A stretch of 64,000 bases of DNA, from assembly GCA_017619275.1 (NCBI GenBank), contig JAFZSR010000016.1, positions 16,307 to 80,306 on the forward strand, written 5' to 3'. This DNA comes from Prevotella sp. (GTDB lineage Bacteria > Bacteroidota > Bacteroidia > Bacteroidales > Bacteroidaceae). The notes beneath the pieces are model-generated. The model made no database searches. It saw only the letters and a list, made by a program, of their open reading frames with translations, and was not told the DNA's origin. Positions 32,885-40,547 of this stretch are shown piece after piece. The first letter of the stretch is position 1; every line of letters begins with the position of its first letter. The position numbers and the translations under genes are program-made.

Positions 32885-34096
32885 TCATTTTTTCATCAGA
32901 CGGTTGATGGCTCGGTCGAGGCGCTCAGTAGGCTCTATGATGTTGTAGTCTTTCCAGAAGGTGGAGTCGCGGAAATAGTCAACCTTGTCGAAGAAGGCAT
33001 CGCGCTGGTCGAAGGAGTCGCGCCCCTTGATGGGCACGGCATCGGGGCCGTCGGTGTGGCTGGTGACTACCATTTCGCAACAGGCGTAGAAGGAGGTGGC
33101 GAAAAGGCGGCGACGCCAGTCGCAGTTGAAGCGGAAGGTGGTGCGCACGTAGCTGATGCGGCTGACGCCTTGCTCCTGTCGATAGTCTACCAACAGTGAC
33201 AGTTCCTTCGGGCGGAAACGCACGCCGGCAGGCTTTTTCACCAGCATCAGGTTGGTGGCCTTGTCGCGGTCGCTGACGTCGAGTGTCAGCTCGGCGCGTG
33301 TGAAGGCCAGCGTCTCACGGTCGATGTAGAGCCGCCCATGATAGAGGGCATAGGGCATGCTGCGTTGCGGATGGATGGCCACCACCAATTGCTCGCGGTC
33401 GGCGATGGTGGTGGGCGTTTCCATCGTCATGCTGTAGCAGTCTAAATCCTCTGGGTTCAGCAGGAAGTCGAGGTTCTTCACCAAGTCGAGTTGCACGGAA
33501 GCGACGGGGCCTCCCATCACCTTGATACTCAGCGTGTCGCCGCTGCGGGGACTCAGCAGTCGACGCCCCTTGCGGATGGCCACGCGGTCGCGGCCTACGC
33601 CCCTGCCGTAGGGCGACTTGTACATATCCACCACGCCCTCGGCCACCATAATGTGGTGCTGGCGTTTCATGGCTGTCTCGCGATAGAAACAGTGCAACAG
33701 TTCGGGCTGACGGCTGTAGTTTTCGGTGATTTTCTCGATGGCCTTGGCCACCAGCTCGCGTGGGTCGTAAGCAACCACGAGCACCTCGCTCAACTGTATG
33801 GTAGTGGGCTGCAGCCTTACGCGCAACTGCTCCTTCGACGTGTTGCCGATGGCGATGCGCTGTGAGCGATAGCCCACATGGGTCACGGTGATGTAGTCGG
33901 GGGTCGAGTCGGTCTTCAGCACGAAGTAGCCGTCGTCGTTGGTCACCACGCTGTGCCCGGCCCCGCTGACGCTGGCCCCTGCCACGGCCTGTCCCGTGGT
34001 CTGGTTCACCACGGTGCCGCCCACCTCGCTTCGCTGCTGCGCCATCATCAGGGTGGCCACAAGCAGCAGGATGCAAATAAACGTCGTCCTCCTCAT
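32885..34096 (-). CDS. CarboxypepD_reg-like domain surface protein
   Basis: 403 residues from ATG 34096, which opens a signal peptide (MRRTTFICILLLVATLMMAQ). An N-terminal CarboxypepD_reg-like beta-sandwich (GGTVVNQTTGQAVAGASVSGAGHSVVTNDDGYFVLKTD) precedes a ~280-residue domain seen in many Bacteroidetes proteins (AIEKITENYSRQPELLHCFYRETAMKRQ ... AEGVVDMYKS ... LLSPRSGDTLSIKVMGGP). No catalytic residues stand out. It is probably periplasmic or outer-membrane-associated. It starts 14 bases after ung. Confidence 0.85.
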   Translation of the reverse strand: MRRTTFICILLLVATLMMAQQRSEVGGTVVNQTTGQAVAGASVSGAGHSVVTNDDGYFVLKTDSTPDYITVTHVGYRSQRIAIGNTSKEQLRVRLQPTTIQLSEVLVVAYDPRELVAKAIEKITENYSRQPELLHCFYRETAMKRQHHIMVAEGVVDMYKSPYGRGVGRDRVAIRKGRRLLSPRSGDTLSIKVMGGPVASVQLDLVKNLDFLLNPEDLDCYSMTMETPTTIADREQLVVAIHPQRSMPYALYHGRLYIDRETLAFTRAELTLDVSDRDKATNLMLVKKPAGVRFRPKELSLLVDYRQEQGVSRISYVRTTFRFNCDWRRRLFATSFYACCEMVVTSHTDGPDAVPIKGRDSFDQRDAFFDKVDYFRDSTFWKDYNIIEPTERLDRAINRLMKK

Positions 34097-34110
34097 ATCG
34101 TTCAAAGATA

Positions 34111-34776
34111 TTACCACTCAATGGGCGTCAGCCCGTTTTGCGCAAGATATTGGTTACAGCGAGAGAACTGGTGTTGGCCGAACCATCCACCCCGATTGGC
34201 CGACAGTGGCGAGGGGTGAACGCTTTGCAGCACCAGGTTTCGGTCTTTCGGAATCATCCAAGCCTTGCTCTGGGCGTATCTGCCCCACAGCATGTACACC
34301 ACATGCTGTCGGCTTCGGGCCAGTGCGGCGATGGCGGCATCGGTAAACTCGTGCCATCCCAGCATGGCGTGGCTGTTGGCCTGGTGTGCCCTCACGGTGA
34401 GCGTGGCATTGAGCAGTAGCACGCCCTGTCGCGCCCATCGCTCCAGATTGCCCGTAGGGGGCGGGGGCGTGCCCAGGTCCATCTCTATCTCCTTGAAGAT
34501 GTTGATGAGCGATGGCGGCATTTCTACGCCATCCTGTACCGAGAAGCTCAGCCCGTGGGCCTGGCCCGGCTCATGATAGGGGTCCTGGCCGATGATTACC
34601 ACCTTCACCGCCTCGAAGGGGCACAGGTTGAAAGCGTTGAAGATTTGCCGTCCCGGCGGATAGCAGGGCCCAGCGGTATATTCCTGTCTCACGCGGTCGG
34701 CGAGCTGTGCAAAGTAGGGTTTCTCGAACTCACCTTGCAGTTGCACCTTCCACGATGGCTCTATCTGTACGTTCAT
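34111..34776 (-). CDS. ung: Uracil-DNA glycosylase, family 1
   Basis: 221 residues, a normal length. The catalytic water-activating Asp is in VVIIGQDPYHEPGQAHGLSFSV, the uracil pocket in LLLNATLTVRAHQANSH, and the minor-groove loop is HPSPLSANRGGWFG. It removes uracil from DNA in the first step of base-excision repair. A -7 box (34820-34827) precedes it, and four genes follow on the same strand with gaps of 13-42 bases. Confidence 0.97.
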   Translation of the reverse strand: MNVQIEPSWKVQLQGEFEKPYFAQLADRVRQEYTAGPCYPPGRQIFNAFNLCPFEAVKVVIIGQDPYHEPGQAHGLSFSVQDGVEMPPSLINIFKEIEMDLGTPPPPTGNLERWARQGVLLLNATLTVRAHQANSHAMLGWHEFTDAAIAALARSRQHVVYMLWGRYAQSKAWMIPKDRNLVLQSVHPSPLSANRGGWFGQHQFSRCNQYLAQNGLTPIEW

Positions 34777-34819
34777 GGCTATGGATTGGCTGTTTTTGTG
34801 GATTTTATTATTCTACCTG

Positions 34820-34827
34820 CAAAAATA
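34820..34827 (-). promoter_or_regulatory. -7 box TATTTTTG for ung
   Basis: It lies 43 bases before ATG 34776. Confidence 0.6.
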
Positions 34828-34903
34828 CGAAATAGCTACCAAACTGCAAAACAAATTAAGGAAAAAAACATTTTTACCGCCGAGAATGTTGCGCAGAGAA
34901 AGA

Positions 34904-35064
34904 CTTGTCTTTTTGTTTGTTTAAACCGCGACGTGGTCTATATAAACCATGACGCAGTTTTTATAGACTACGACGTAGTTTATAAAAACTACGACGTGAG
35001 CTGAAGAATGTCTGAGTGTCCGAAGCATAAGTATTGGTACAGACAGTTTTTCCCTGGACGCCAA
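34904..35064 (+). repeat. Dispersed 21-bp-period palindromic element, copy 2
   Basis: GACG(T/C) cores recur at 34930, 34951, 34972 and 34993. 34956-34972 pairs with 34974-34990 with one G-T mismatch. The downstream GAATGTCT...CCCTGGACGCCAA part matches copy 1. The element lies in the 495-base gap between ung and the PEP-binding gene. Confidence 0.85.
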
Positions 35065-35139
35065 TAATTCTTGTTTAAAGCTTGAAACATTCTTTCATTA
35101 GCGTTTGTTCAGACCCCCATCCCCCTTGCTCGGCGTGCC

Positions 35140-35165
35140 GCTTGCTACCGCAGGGACGTAAGAAC
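35140..35165 (-). repeat. Partial copy of the 46-bp repeat unit
   Basis: This is the reverse complement of the GTTCTTGCGTCCCTTCGGTA core seen at 7464, with two differences over 26 bases. It is in the intergenic region. Confidence 0.7.
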
Positions 35166-35222
35166 TTAGGGGGCTTATCCAACTTTTTTCTCCATTCCTT
35201 TGCTGTTCGCTCGTTTTTTTTG

Positions 35223-35230
35223 TATTTTTG
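35223..35230 (+). promoter_or_regulatory. -7 box TATTTTTG for the PEP-binding-domain gene
   Basis: It lies 41 bases before ATG 35272. The rest of the 34777-35271 gap is repeats; no gene is seen. Confidence 0.6.
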
Positions 35231-35271
35231 CAAGCGCAAAAGCAAAATACGCTTTTGCTGGAAGATTTTAG

Positions 35272-38200
35272 ATGGATTCAAACAATAGCATCCCGCAGGA
35301 GTTTAACTCCTTTTATTTAAAAGATGTGTCCTTCGCCCACCTGATGACGAAGCGCATTTTCAACGTGCTGATAGTGGCCAACCCCTACGATGCCTTCATG
35401 CTCGAGGACGACGGCCGAGTGGATGAAAAGATTTTCGACGAGTATACCGAGCTGGGCATGCGTTATCCGCCCTCGTTCACCCAGGTGTCGACCACCGAGG
35501 AGGCCCAGCACGTGCTGGAGGCTACCGACATCGACTTGGTGATCTGTATGCCTGGCAACGCCGACAACGATGCCTTTGCCGTGGCGCGCGAGGTGAAGGC
35601 CATGAAGCACGATGTGCCCTGCGTGGTGCTCACGCCCTTCAGCCATGGCATCACCCGCCGCATGCAGGACGAGGACATGTCCATCTTCGACTATATCTTC
35701 TGCTGGCTGGGCAACACCAACCTCATCCTCAGCATCATCAAGCTCATCGAGGACCGTATGAACCTGGACCACGACATTGAGGAGGCTGGCGTGCAGATGA
35801 TTATGCTGGTGGAGGACAACATCCGCTTCTACTCCTCGGTGCTGCCGAACCTATACAATTATATATTGCAACAGTCGAAGAATTTCTCGACCGAGGCCCT
35901 GAACCCACATGCCGCCGCTCAGCGCAAGCGTGGCCGCCCCAAGGTGGTGTTGGCCACCAACTATGAGGAGGCTTGGACGCTGTGGCAGAAATACAAGGAC
36001 AACACGCTGGGCATCATTAGCGACACCCGCTTCCCCATGCAAGCCCCCGTGGGCCGACTGAGCCAAGTGGAGGAAGGCGACGCCGAGGCTGGCCTGAAGC
36101 TGCTGAAGGCCATCAGACATGAAGACGAGTACGTGCCGCTCATCATGGAAAGCTCGGAGGTGAAGAACCGCGAGAAAGCCGAGGCCGAGGGCTTCCACTT
36201 CGTAGACAAGAACTCGAAGAAGATGAACGTGGACTTGCGCCATCTGCTGGAGGAACACATGGGCTTTGGCGACTTCATCTTCCGCGACCCCGTGACAAAG
36301 GAGGAGGTGATGCGCATCAAGACGCTGAAGGAGCTGCAAGACAACATCTTCAAGATTCCGCAGGATTCCCTTGTGCGCCACATCCGCCGCAACCACATGA
36401 GCCGCTGGCTCACGGCCCGCGCCATCTTCCCCGTGAGCCAGTTCCTCAAGCACGTCACCTGGCATAAGCTGCAAGACGTGGACGCCCACCGCCAAATCAT
36501 CTTCGACGCCATTGTGCAGTATCGTCACATGAAGAACATCGGCGTGGTGGCCGTCTTCGACCGTCTGAAGTTCGACCGCTATGCCCATTTCGCCCGCATC
36601 GGCGAGGGCTCGTTGGGCGGCAAGGGCCGTGGCTTGGCCTTCCTCGATACCATCCTTAAGCGCCATCCCGAGCTGAACAAATTTCCAAATGCCACGGTAC
36701 AGATTCCAAAGACGGTCGTGCTGTGTACCGATTTCTTCGACCGCTTCATGGACGACAACAACCTATGGGGTATTGCCCTCAGTGACGCCCCCGACGAGGA
36801 GATCCTGCGCCATTTCCTGAAGGCACAGCTGCCCGACGACCTCATCGCCGACTTCTTCACGTTCTTCGAGGCCATCAAGAGTCCTATCGCCATACGCAGC
36901 TCTTCGCTTCTGGAGGACAGCCATTACCAACCCTTCGCCGGCATCTATGCCACCTATATGATTCCTTGGCTCGATGATAAGTATGAGATGCTGCGCCAGT
37001 TGGCCTGCGCCATCAAGGCAGTCTACGCCAGCGTGTATTACAAGGATTCGAAGGCCTATATGACCGCCACGCAGAACGTCATCGACCAGGAGAAGATGGC
37101 CGTCATCCTACAGGAGGTGGCTGGTCAGCACTATGGCGACTATTATTACCCCACGTTCAGTGGCGTGCTGCGCTCGCTGAACTACTATCCTATCGGCGAT
37201 GAGACCGCCGAGGAGGGCATCGCCTCGTTGGCGCTGGGTCTGGGTAAGTATATTGTCGACGGTGGCCAGACGCTCCGAGTCAGCCCCTATCACCCCAACC
37301 AGGTGCTGCAGATGAGCGAGCTGGAAACGGCGCTGACGCAGACGCAGACCAGGTTCTATGCGTTGGAGACACAAAGGACTGTCCCCTACGGACCGCCCCC
37401 CAGCGGACCCTCCCCCCTGCCCCTCCCTGGAGGGAGGGGAGTGGTTAGTTCTGCTGCCTCTTCAAATGGTCAGTCTATATACTCCCCTCCCTACAAGGGA
37501 GGGGCAGGGGGAGGGTCCGCTGGGGGTGTTGGGTCCGCTGGGGGTGTTGGGTCCGCTGGGTCTGTTGGGTCCGCTTCTTCTGCCTGGTCCACCGACGACG
37601 GCTTCAACATCAAGAACCTACGCGTGAAACAGGCCGACAAGGACGGCTCCTTGCGATACATCGCTTCCACCTACGACCCCGTAGACGGCGTGATACGCGA
37701 CGGCATCTACGAGGGTGGCCGCAAGGTCATCAGCTTTGCCGGCGTGTTGCAGCACAATATTTTCCCCTTGCCAGAGTTGCTGCAGCTGAGCCAGAAGTTG
37801 GGCGCCGAGGAGATGCGCCGCCCCGTGGAGATTGAGTTCGCATGCAATCTTGAGCCTGCCAGTGGGGGAGGGGTGCAGGGTTCTTTCTACCTCCTCCAGA
37901 TTCGCCCCATCGTCGACTCAAAGCAAGTGCTCGACGAAGACCTGAAGCAAATCCCCGACGAGCAGTGTCTGTTGCGCAGCCACAACTCGCTGGGCCACGG
38001 CATCTCCGAGGATGTGGTCGATGTGGTCTATGTAAAAACCGACGATAACTTCACCGCAGCCAACAACCCGCAGATAGCCGTGGAGATAGAGCAGTTCAAC
38101 CGCCATTTCCTGAACGAGGGCACCAACTATATCCTCATTGGTCCAGGCCGATGGGGCAGCAGCGACCCCTGGCTGGGCATACCCGTGAAGTGGCCCCATA

Positions 38201-38478
38201 TCTCGGCCTCGCGCGTCATTGTGGAGTCGAGCCTGAAGAACTACCATGTAGACCCCTCGCAGGGCACCCATTTCTTCCAAAACCTGACCAGCTTCGGGGT
38301 GGGCTATTTCACCGTGAATGCCCATACTGGCGACGGCGTCTTCCAGAAGGATGTGCTCGATGCCATGCCAGCCGTGGAGGAAACGGAGCATGTGCGCCAT
38401 GTGCGCTTCGCCGCCCCGCTGAAGGTGATGATGGACGGCAAGAAGCAGGAAGGTGTGGTGCTGCTGCCCCCCGAATAA
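35272..38478 (+). CDS. Receiver-like domains plus PEP/pyruvate-binding (PPDK N-type) domain protein
   Basis: 1068 residues. Two degenerate response-regulator receiver domains come first (~30-150, FNVLIVANPYDAFMLEDDG ... DIDLVICMPGNADNDAF; ~175-340, QMIMLVEDNIRFY ... LGIISDTRFPM). A PPDK_N ATP-grasp domain follows (GEGSLGGKGRGLAFLD at ~443, IRSSSLLEDSHYQPFAGIY at ~541, LQIRPIVDS at ~878). The phospho-His and PEP-binding C-terminal domains of true PEP synthases are absent, so a full PEP synthase reaction is unlikely. Residues ~708-770 are an in-frame Pro/Gly/Ser-rich insertion encoded by a repeat. The family is known in Bacteroidetes without an assigned role; a signal-responsive phosphotransfer function is my inference. 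Confidence 0.85.
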   Translation: MDSNNSIPQEFNSFYLKDVSFAHLMTKRIFNVLIVANPYDAFMLEDDGRVDEKIFDEYTELGMRYPPSFTQVSTTEEAQHVLEATDIDLVICMPGNADNDAFAVAREVKAMKHDVPCVVLTPFSHGITRRMQDEDMSIFDYIFCWLGNTNLILSIIKLIEDRMNLDHDIEEAGVQMIMLVEDNIRFYSSVLPNLYNYILQQSKNFSTEALNPHAAAQRKRGRPKVVLATNYEEAWTLWQKYKDNTLGIISDTRFPMQAPVGRLSQVEEGDAEAGLKLLKAIRHEDEYVPLIMESSEVKNREKAEAEGFHFVDKNSKKMNVDLRHLLEEHMGFGDFIFRDPVTKEEVMRIKTLKELQDNIFKIPQDSLVRHIRRNHMSRWLTARAIFPVSQFLKHVTWHKLQDVDAHRQIIFDAIVQYRHMKNIGVVAVFDRLKFDRYAHFARIGEGSLGGKGRGLAFLDTILKRHPELNKFPNATVQIPKTVVLCTDFFDRFMDDNNLWGIALSDAPDEEILRHFLKAQLPDDLIADFFTFFEAIKSPIAIRSSSLLEDSHYQPFAGIYATYMIPWLDDKYEMLRQLACAIKAVYASVYYKDSKAYMTATQNVIDQEKMAVILQEVAGQHYGDYYYPTFSGVLRSLNYYPIGDETAEEGIASLALGLGKYIVDGGQTLRVSPYHPNQVLQMSELETALTQTQTRFYALETQRTVPYGPPPSGPSPLPLPGGRGVVSSAASSNGQSIYSPPYKGGAGGGSAGGVGSAGGVGSAGSVGSASSAWSTDDGFNIKNLRVKQADKDGSLRYIASTYDPVDGVIRDGIYEGGRKVISFAGVLQHNIFPLPELLQLSQKLGAEEMRRPVEIEFACNLEPASGGGVQGSFYLLQIRPIVDSKQVLDEDLKQIPDEQCLLRSHNSLGHGISEDVVDVVYVKTDDNFTAANNPQIAVEIEQFNRHFLNEGTNYILIGPGRWGSSDPWLGIPVKWPHISASRVIVESSLKNYHVDPSQGTHFFQNLTSFGVGYFTVNAHTGDGVFQKDVLDAMPAVEETEHVRHVRFAAPLKVMMDGKKQEGVVLLPPE
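37397..37580. repeat. GC-rich palindromic element and 18-bp tandem repeats inside the PEP-binding gene
   Basis: Inverted arms 37397-37428 and 37496-37526 (CCCCCAGCGGACCCTCC... and its complement) each contain a CCCTCCC-AGGGAGGG palindrome like those at 41.6-42.2 kb. The right arm runs into about three tandem copies of GGGTCCGCTGGGGGTGTT. The whole insertion is in frame. Confidence 0.9.
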
Positions 38479-38512
38479 GTCGCTCAAAAAAATTTTTTCG
38501 CCCAGCCTTAAA

Positions 38513-38650
38513 CCTTTCTTTTTACTTCGCGTCATAATAACAGAAAACAGGATAACAAACAACAAAATAATAATAACTGGTAGGGCGCCTGAGCAGTTCA
38601 GGATAACAACAGGATAACACAACGCGAAGGCCCCGAGTAAAAAAGAAAGG
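38513..38650 (+). promoter_or_regulatory. Structured 5' leader of the small secreted protein gene
   Basis: 38513-38531 pairs with 38623-38650 (two helices with internal loop, one bulge). The 3' strand of the helix (AAAAAAGAAAGG) ends 10 bases before the ATG. AGGATAACA occurs three times inside. It could control access to the start region. Confidence 0.4.
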
Positions 38651-38659
38651 AACTGAAAA

Positions 38660-39019
38660 ATGAAAAAGATGGTTTTAACAGTGGTAGCAGCAATGGTGAT
38701 GACTATTGGCTATGCCAAGACCGAAAAGACACAGGCTGTGCAAAACAACAACCGTTACGAGCTGACCTTCGACATGCGCCGTCTGGCTGTGAAGCTGGGA
38801 CTGACGTTCGACCAGATGGAAGCCGTGGAGACCATCCACAACATCTACAACGACGAAGTGGCCGAGGCTGCCAACGCCCGCAGGTTTGAGCGCGGAGCAT
38901 TGCTTCACGAGGCCTTGATGAAGGATGTGCGCAGCATGCGCCACGTGCTCGACGAAAAGCAGTACGACACCTATATGATGCTGCTGGGAACAACGCTTCA
39001 CAACAAACATCTTCATTAA
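38660..39019 (+). CDS. Small secreted helical protein, unknown
   Basis: 119 residues with a signal peptide (MKKMVLTVVAAMVMTIGYA) and a mature helical part (YELTFDMRRLAVKLGLTFDQMEAVETIHNIYNDEVAEAAN ... LMKDVRSMRHVLDEKQYDTYMMLLGTTL). The pattern of a periplasmic helical protein with DEKQY near the end is faintly like Spy/CpxP-type chaperones, but I do not claim membership. It has a 180-base structured leader and a strong terminator, so it is a stand-alone gene. Confidence 0.75.
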   Translation: MKKMVLTVVAAMVMTIGYAKTEKTQAVQNNNRYELTFDMRRLAVKLGLTFDQMEAVETIHNIYNDEVAEAANARRFERGALLHEALMKDVRSMRHVLDEKQYDTYMMLLGTTLHNKHLH

Positions 39020-39064
39020 GAAAACACACCACGTGCCTGGGGTGGCCAAAAGCTCCCAAGCAAG

Positions 39065-39101
39065 AAAGAGCGGAACGAACAACGTGTTCATTCCGCTCTT
39101 T
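39065..39101. terminator. Bidirectional terminator
   Basis: An 11-bp perfect stem (39065-39075 with 39091-39101) with an inner GAAC/GTTC extension and T-tracts on both strands; it lies between convergent genes. Confidence 0.85.
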
Positions 39102-39144
39102 TTGCGTGTTGAGGCGTTTGTTTCCTTTAACGACCGTTTGGCGA

Positions 39145-39693
39145 TTAGCGCAGGGCGAAGTAGCGGTCGCCCAGCACAGCCTCGCGCACCTGCTGCAGGC
39201 CGGCCTCGTCGTTGCCCACGGTAAGCGTCTGCCCATCCTGCAGGGTGGCTTGGATAGTGCCGTCGGCATTGAAGCGAAAAATCTCCTTCGTGACGCCGTT
39301 CTGCGACATCGACCAAGAGTCGTTGGTCACGTCGTGGATGAAACGGGTCACCTCGCCCGTAGGCGACTTCACCTCGTAGCCATCCTTCAGCGTCTTCACG
39401 GCATAGTAGCGGCCGTCCTGTCCCACCACGATGCGCGTGCCAGCATCGGCCACGGGGTTGTCGCCTGTCCAGAACTCGATGGTGTTCAGCACCAAGGCAT
39501 CAACGAACAGGCAGATGCCACCCACGATGGGCTGCAGGATGAAGCCCACGATTCCATTCACATACTTGTTGCCCGTCATACTGCACTGCCACTTCTCATA
39601 CTTGTTGAACAGGGAAAACGAGCCGATGCATGAACTGCACAGCAGGGTGGCGGCCATCAGAATGGCGCACACCTTGAAACTTTTTTTCTTCAT
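39145..39693 (-). CDS. DUF3332 lipoprotein
   Basis: 182 residues with a lipobox (MAATLLCSSC, Cys 22) and the DUF3332 core: GSFSLFNKYEKWQ, then NKYVNGIVGFILQPIVGGICLFVDALVLNTIEFWTGDNP. Two hydrophobic segments are in the N-terminal half; the C-terminal half is beta-rich (TIQATLQDGQTLTVGNDEAGLQQVREAV). Function unknown. It is 31 bases downstream of the DUF3237 gene and probably shares its transcript. Confidence 0.88.
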   Translation of the reverse strand: MKKKSFKVCAILMAATLLCSSCIGSFSLFNKYEKWQCSMTGNKYVNGIVGFILQPIVGGICLFVDALVLNTIEFWTGDNPVADAGTRIVVGQDGRYYAVKTLKDGYEVKSPTGEVTRFIHDVTNDSWSMSQNGVTKEIFRFNADGTIQATLQDGQTLTVGNDEAGLQQVREAVLGDRYFALR

Positions 39694-39724
39694 AAGTCTA
39701 ATTGTTTTATAGGTGAAACGATTG

Positions 39725-40240
39725 TTATTTTACTCTCCATACGTTGAGCACGATGCCATTGAAACCCTGATCGAAGCTTGGTGAACAGAGGAAGAGGGAG
39801 TTGTTGAGCCACGCGTATTTGCTGTCGGCGGGAGCCTCGAACTGCGGGGCACAGCGGAAGTAGAACTGCGGGCGACCCTGCTCGTCCTGTCCGTTGGCGA
39901 TGATGCCACGGTTGCGGATGTGGATATTCACACCGTCGTCGGTGCGGATGCTGTAGATGGCCTCTATCTCAGTGCGCCCTTGGGCGTTGGCCAGCTGGTA
40001 GTCGGCACCACCGTTAAGGACGATGCCCTTCAGGCGTGGCCCTTCGAAGGTGCCTCCCGTGATGGGAATCACGGTGCGGCGCCCATGCTGGGTCTCACCG
40101 CAGTTATAGGTCTCGCCCAGCGTCACTTTCAATTGCAGGGCAAACTCCAAATCGGGTCCTTTTGGGGCCTGAGCCTCTTGTGCCTTGGCACCGAGGGTCA
40201 GCATCGCCATGAAGGCGACAAGAAGAAATGCTTTTCTCAT
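39725..40240 (-). CDS. Secreted DUF3237 family protein
   Basis: 171 residues. A signal peptide (MRKAFLLVAFMAMLTLGAKA) precedes a DUF3237 domain with its typical text: LEFALQLKVTLGETYNCGETQHGRR, then VIPITGGTFEGPRLKGIVLNGGADYQL, YSIRTDDGVNIHIRNRG and YFRCAPQFEAPADSKYAWLNNSLFLCS. DUF3237 has no established function. A signal peptide is unusual for the family and suggests a periplasmic location. The -7 box lies 25 bases before the start. Confidence 0.9.
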   Translation of the reverse strand: MRKAFLLVAFMAMLTLGAKAQEAQAPKGPDLEFALQLKVTLGETYNCGETQHGRRTVIPITGGTFEGPRLKGIVLNGGADYQLANAQGRTEIEAIYSIRTDDGVNIHIRNRGIIANGQDEQGRPQFYFRCAPQFEAPADSKYAWLNNSLFLCSPSFDQGFNGIVLNVWRVK

Positions 40241-40263
40241 GTGTAATAGATGTTTTATGACTT

Positions 40264-40385
40264 TGCAAAGGTACGAATTAGCGAGCGAAAAAAGAAAGAA
40301 AAATGATTTTTTCTTTCTTTTTTCCGAGCGAAAGTACTTTCGGCACAGCCAGAGGTACGAATTAGCGAGCGAAAAGCAATATACT
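40264..40385 (-). promoter_or_regulatory. Promoter-hairpin element, copy 2
   Basis: A -7 box (TACCTTTG, 40266-40273) is followed by GAATTAGCGAGCG, a perfect 17-bp hairpin (40287-40303 with 40308-40324) and TTTCCGAGCGAAAGTACTTTCG, then a second, imperfect copy of the box region at 40352-40372. Flanks match copy 1 at 28172 while the stem sequence differs. Confidence 0.8.
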
Positions 40386-40519
40386 TCTATACATTTTTTT
40401 CGTTGCTAAAAAAACTAAATCTAAAAAGCAATCCACCAGTTAGGCGCAACAGCCCACACAGATTCGTGGAAGAACCGAAAAAAGTGGGTGATAGTTTCTT
40501 GGTTTTGAAACTATTTTCT

Positions 40520-40527
40520 TATTTTTG
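40520..40527 (+). promoter_or_regulatory. -7 box TATTTTTG for the LD-carboxypeptidase gene
   Basis: It lies 20 bases before ATG 40548. TTTTG occurs at 40503-40507 as a possible upstream element. Confidence 0.6.
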
Positions 40528-40547
40528 CACAGAAAAAAGAAAAGACG

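Noticed and set aside
34777-35271. Small genes in the ung / PEP-binding gap
   Set aside because: All frames cross the dispersed palindromic repeat, and their translations (VVYINHDAVFIDYDVVYKNY) simply read the 21-base units.
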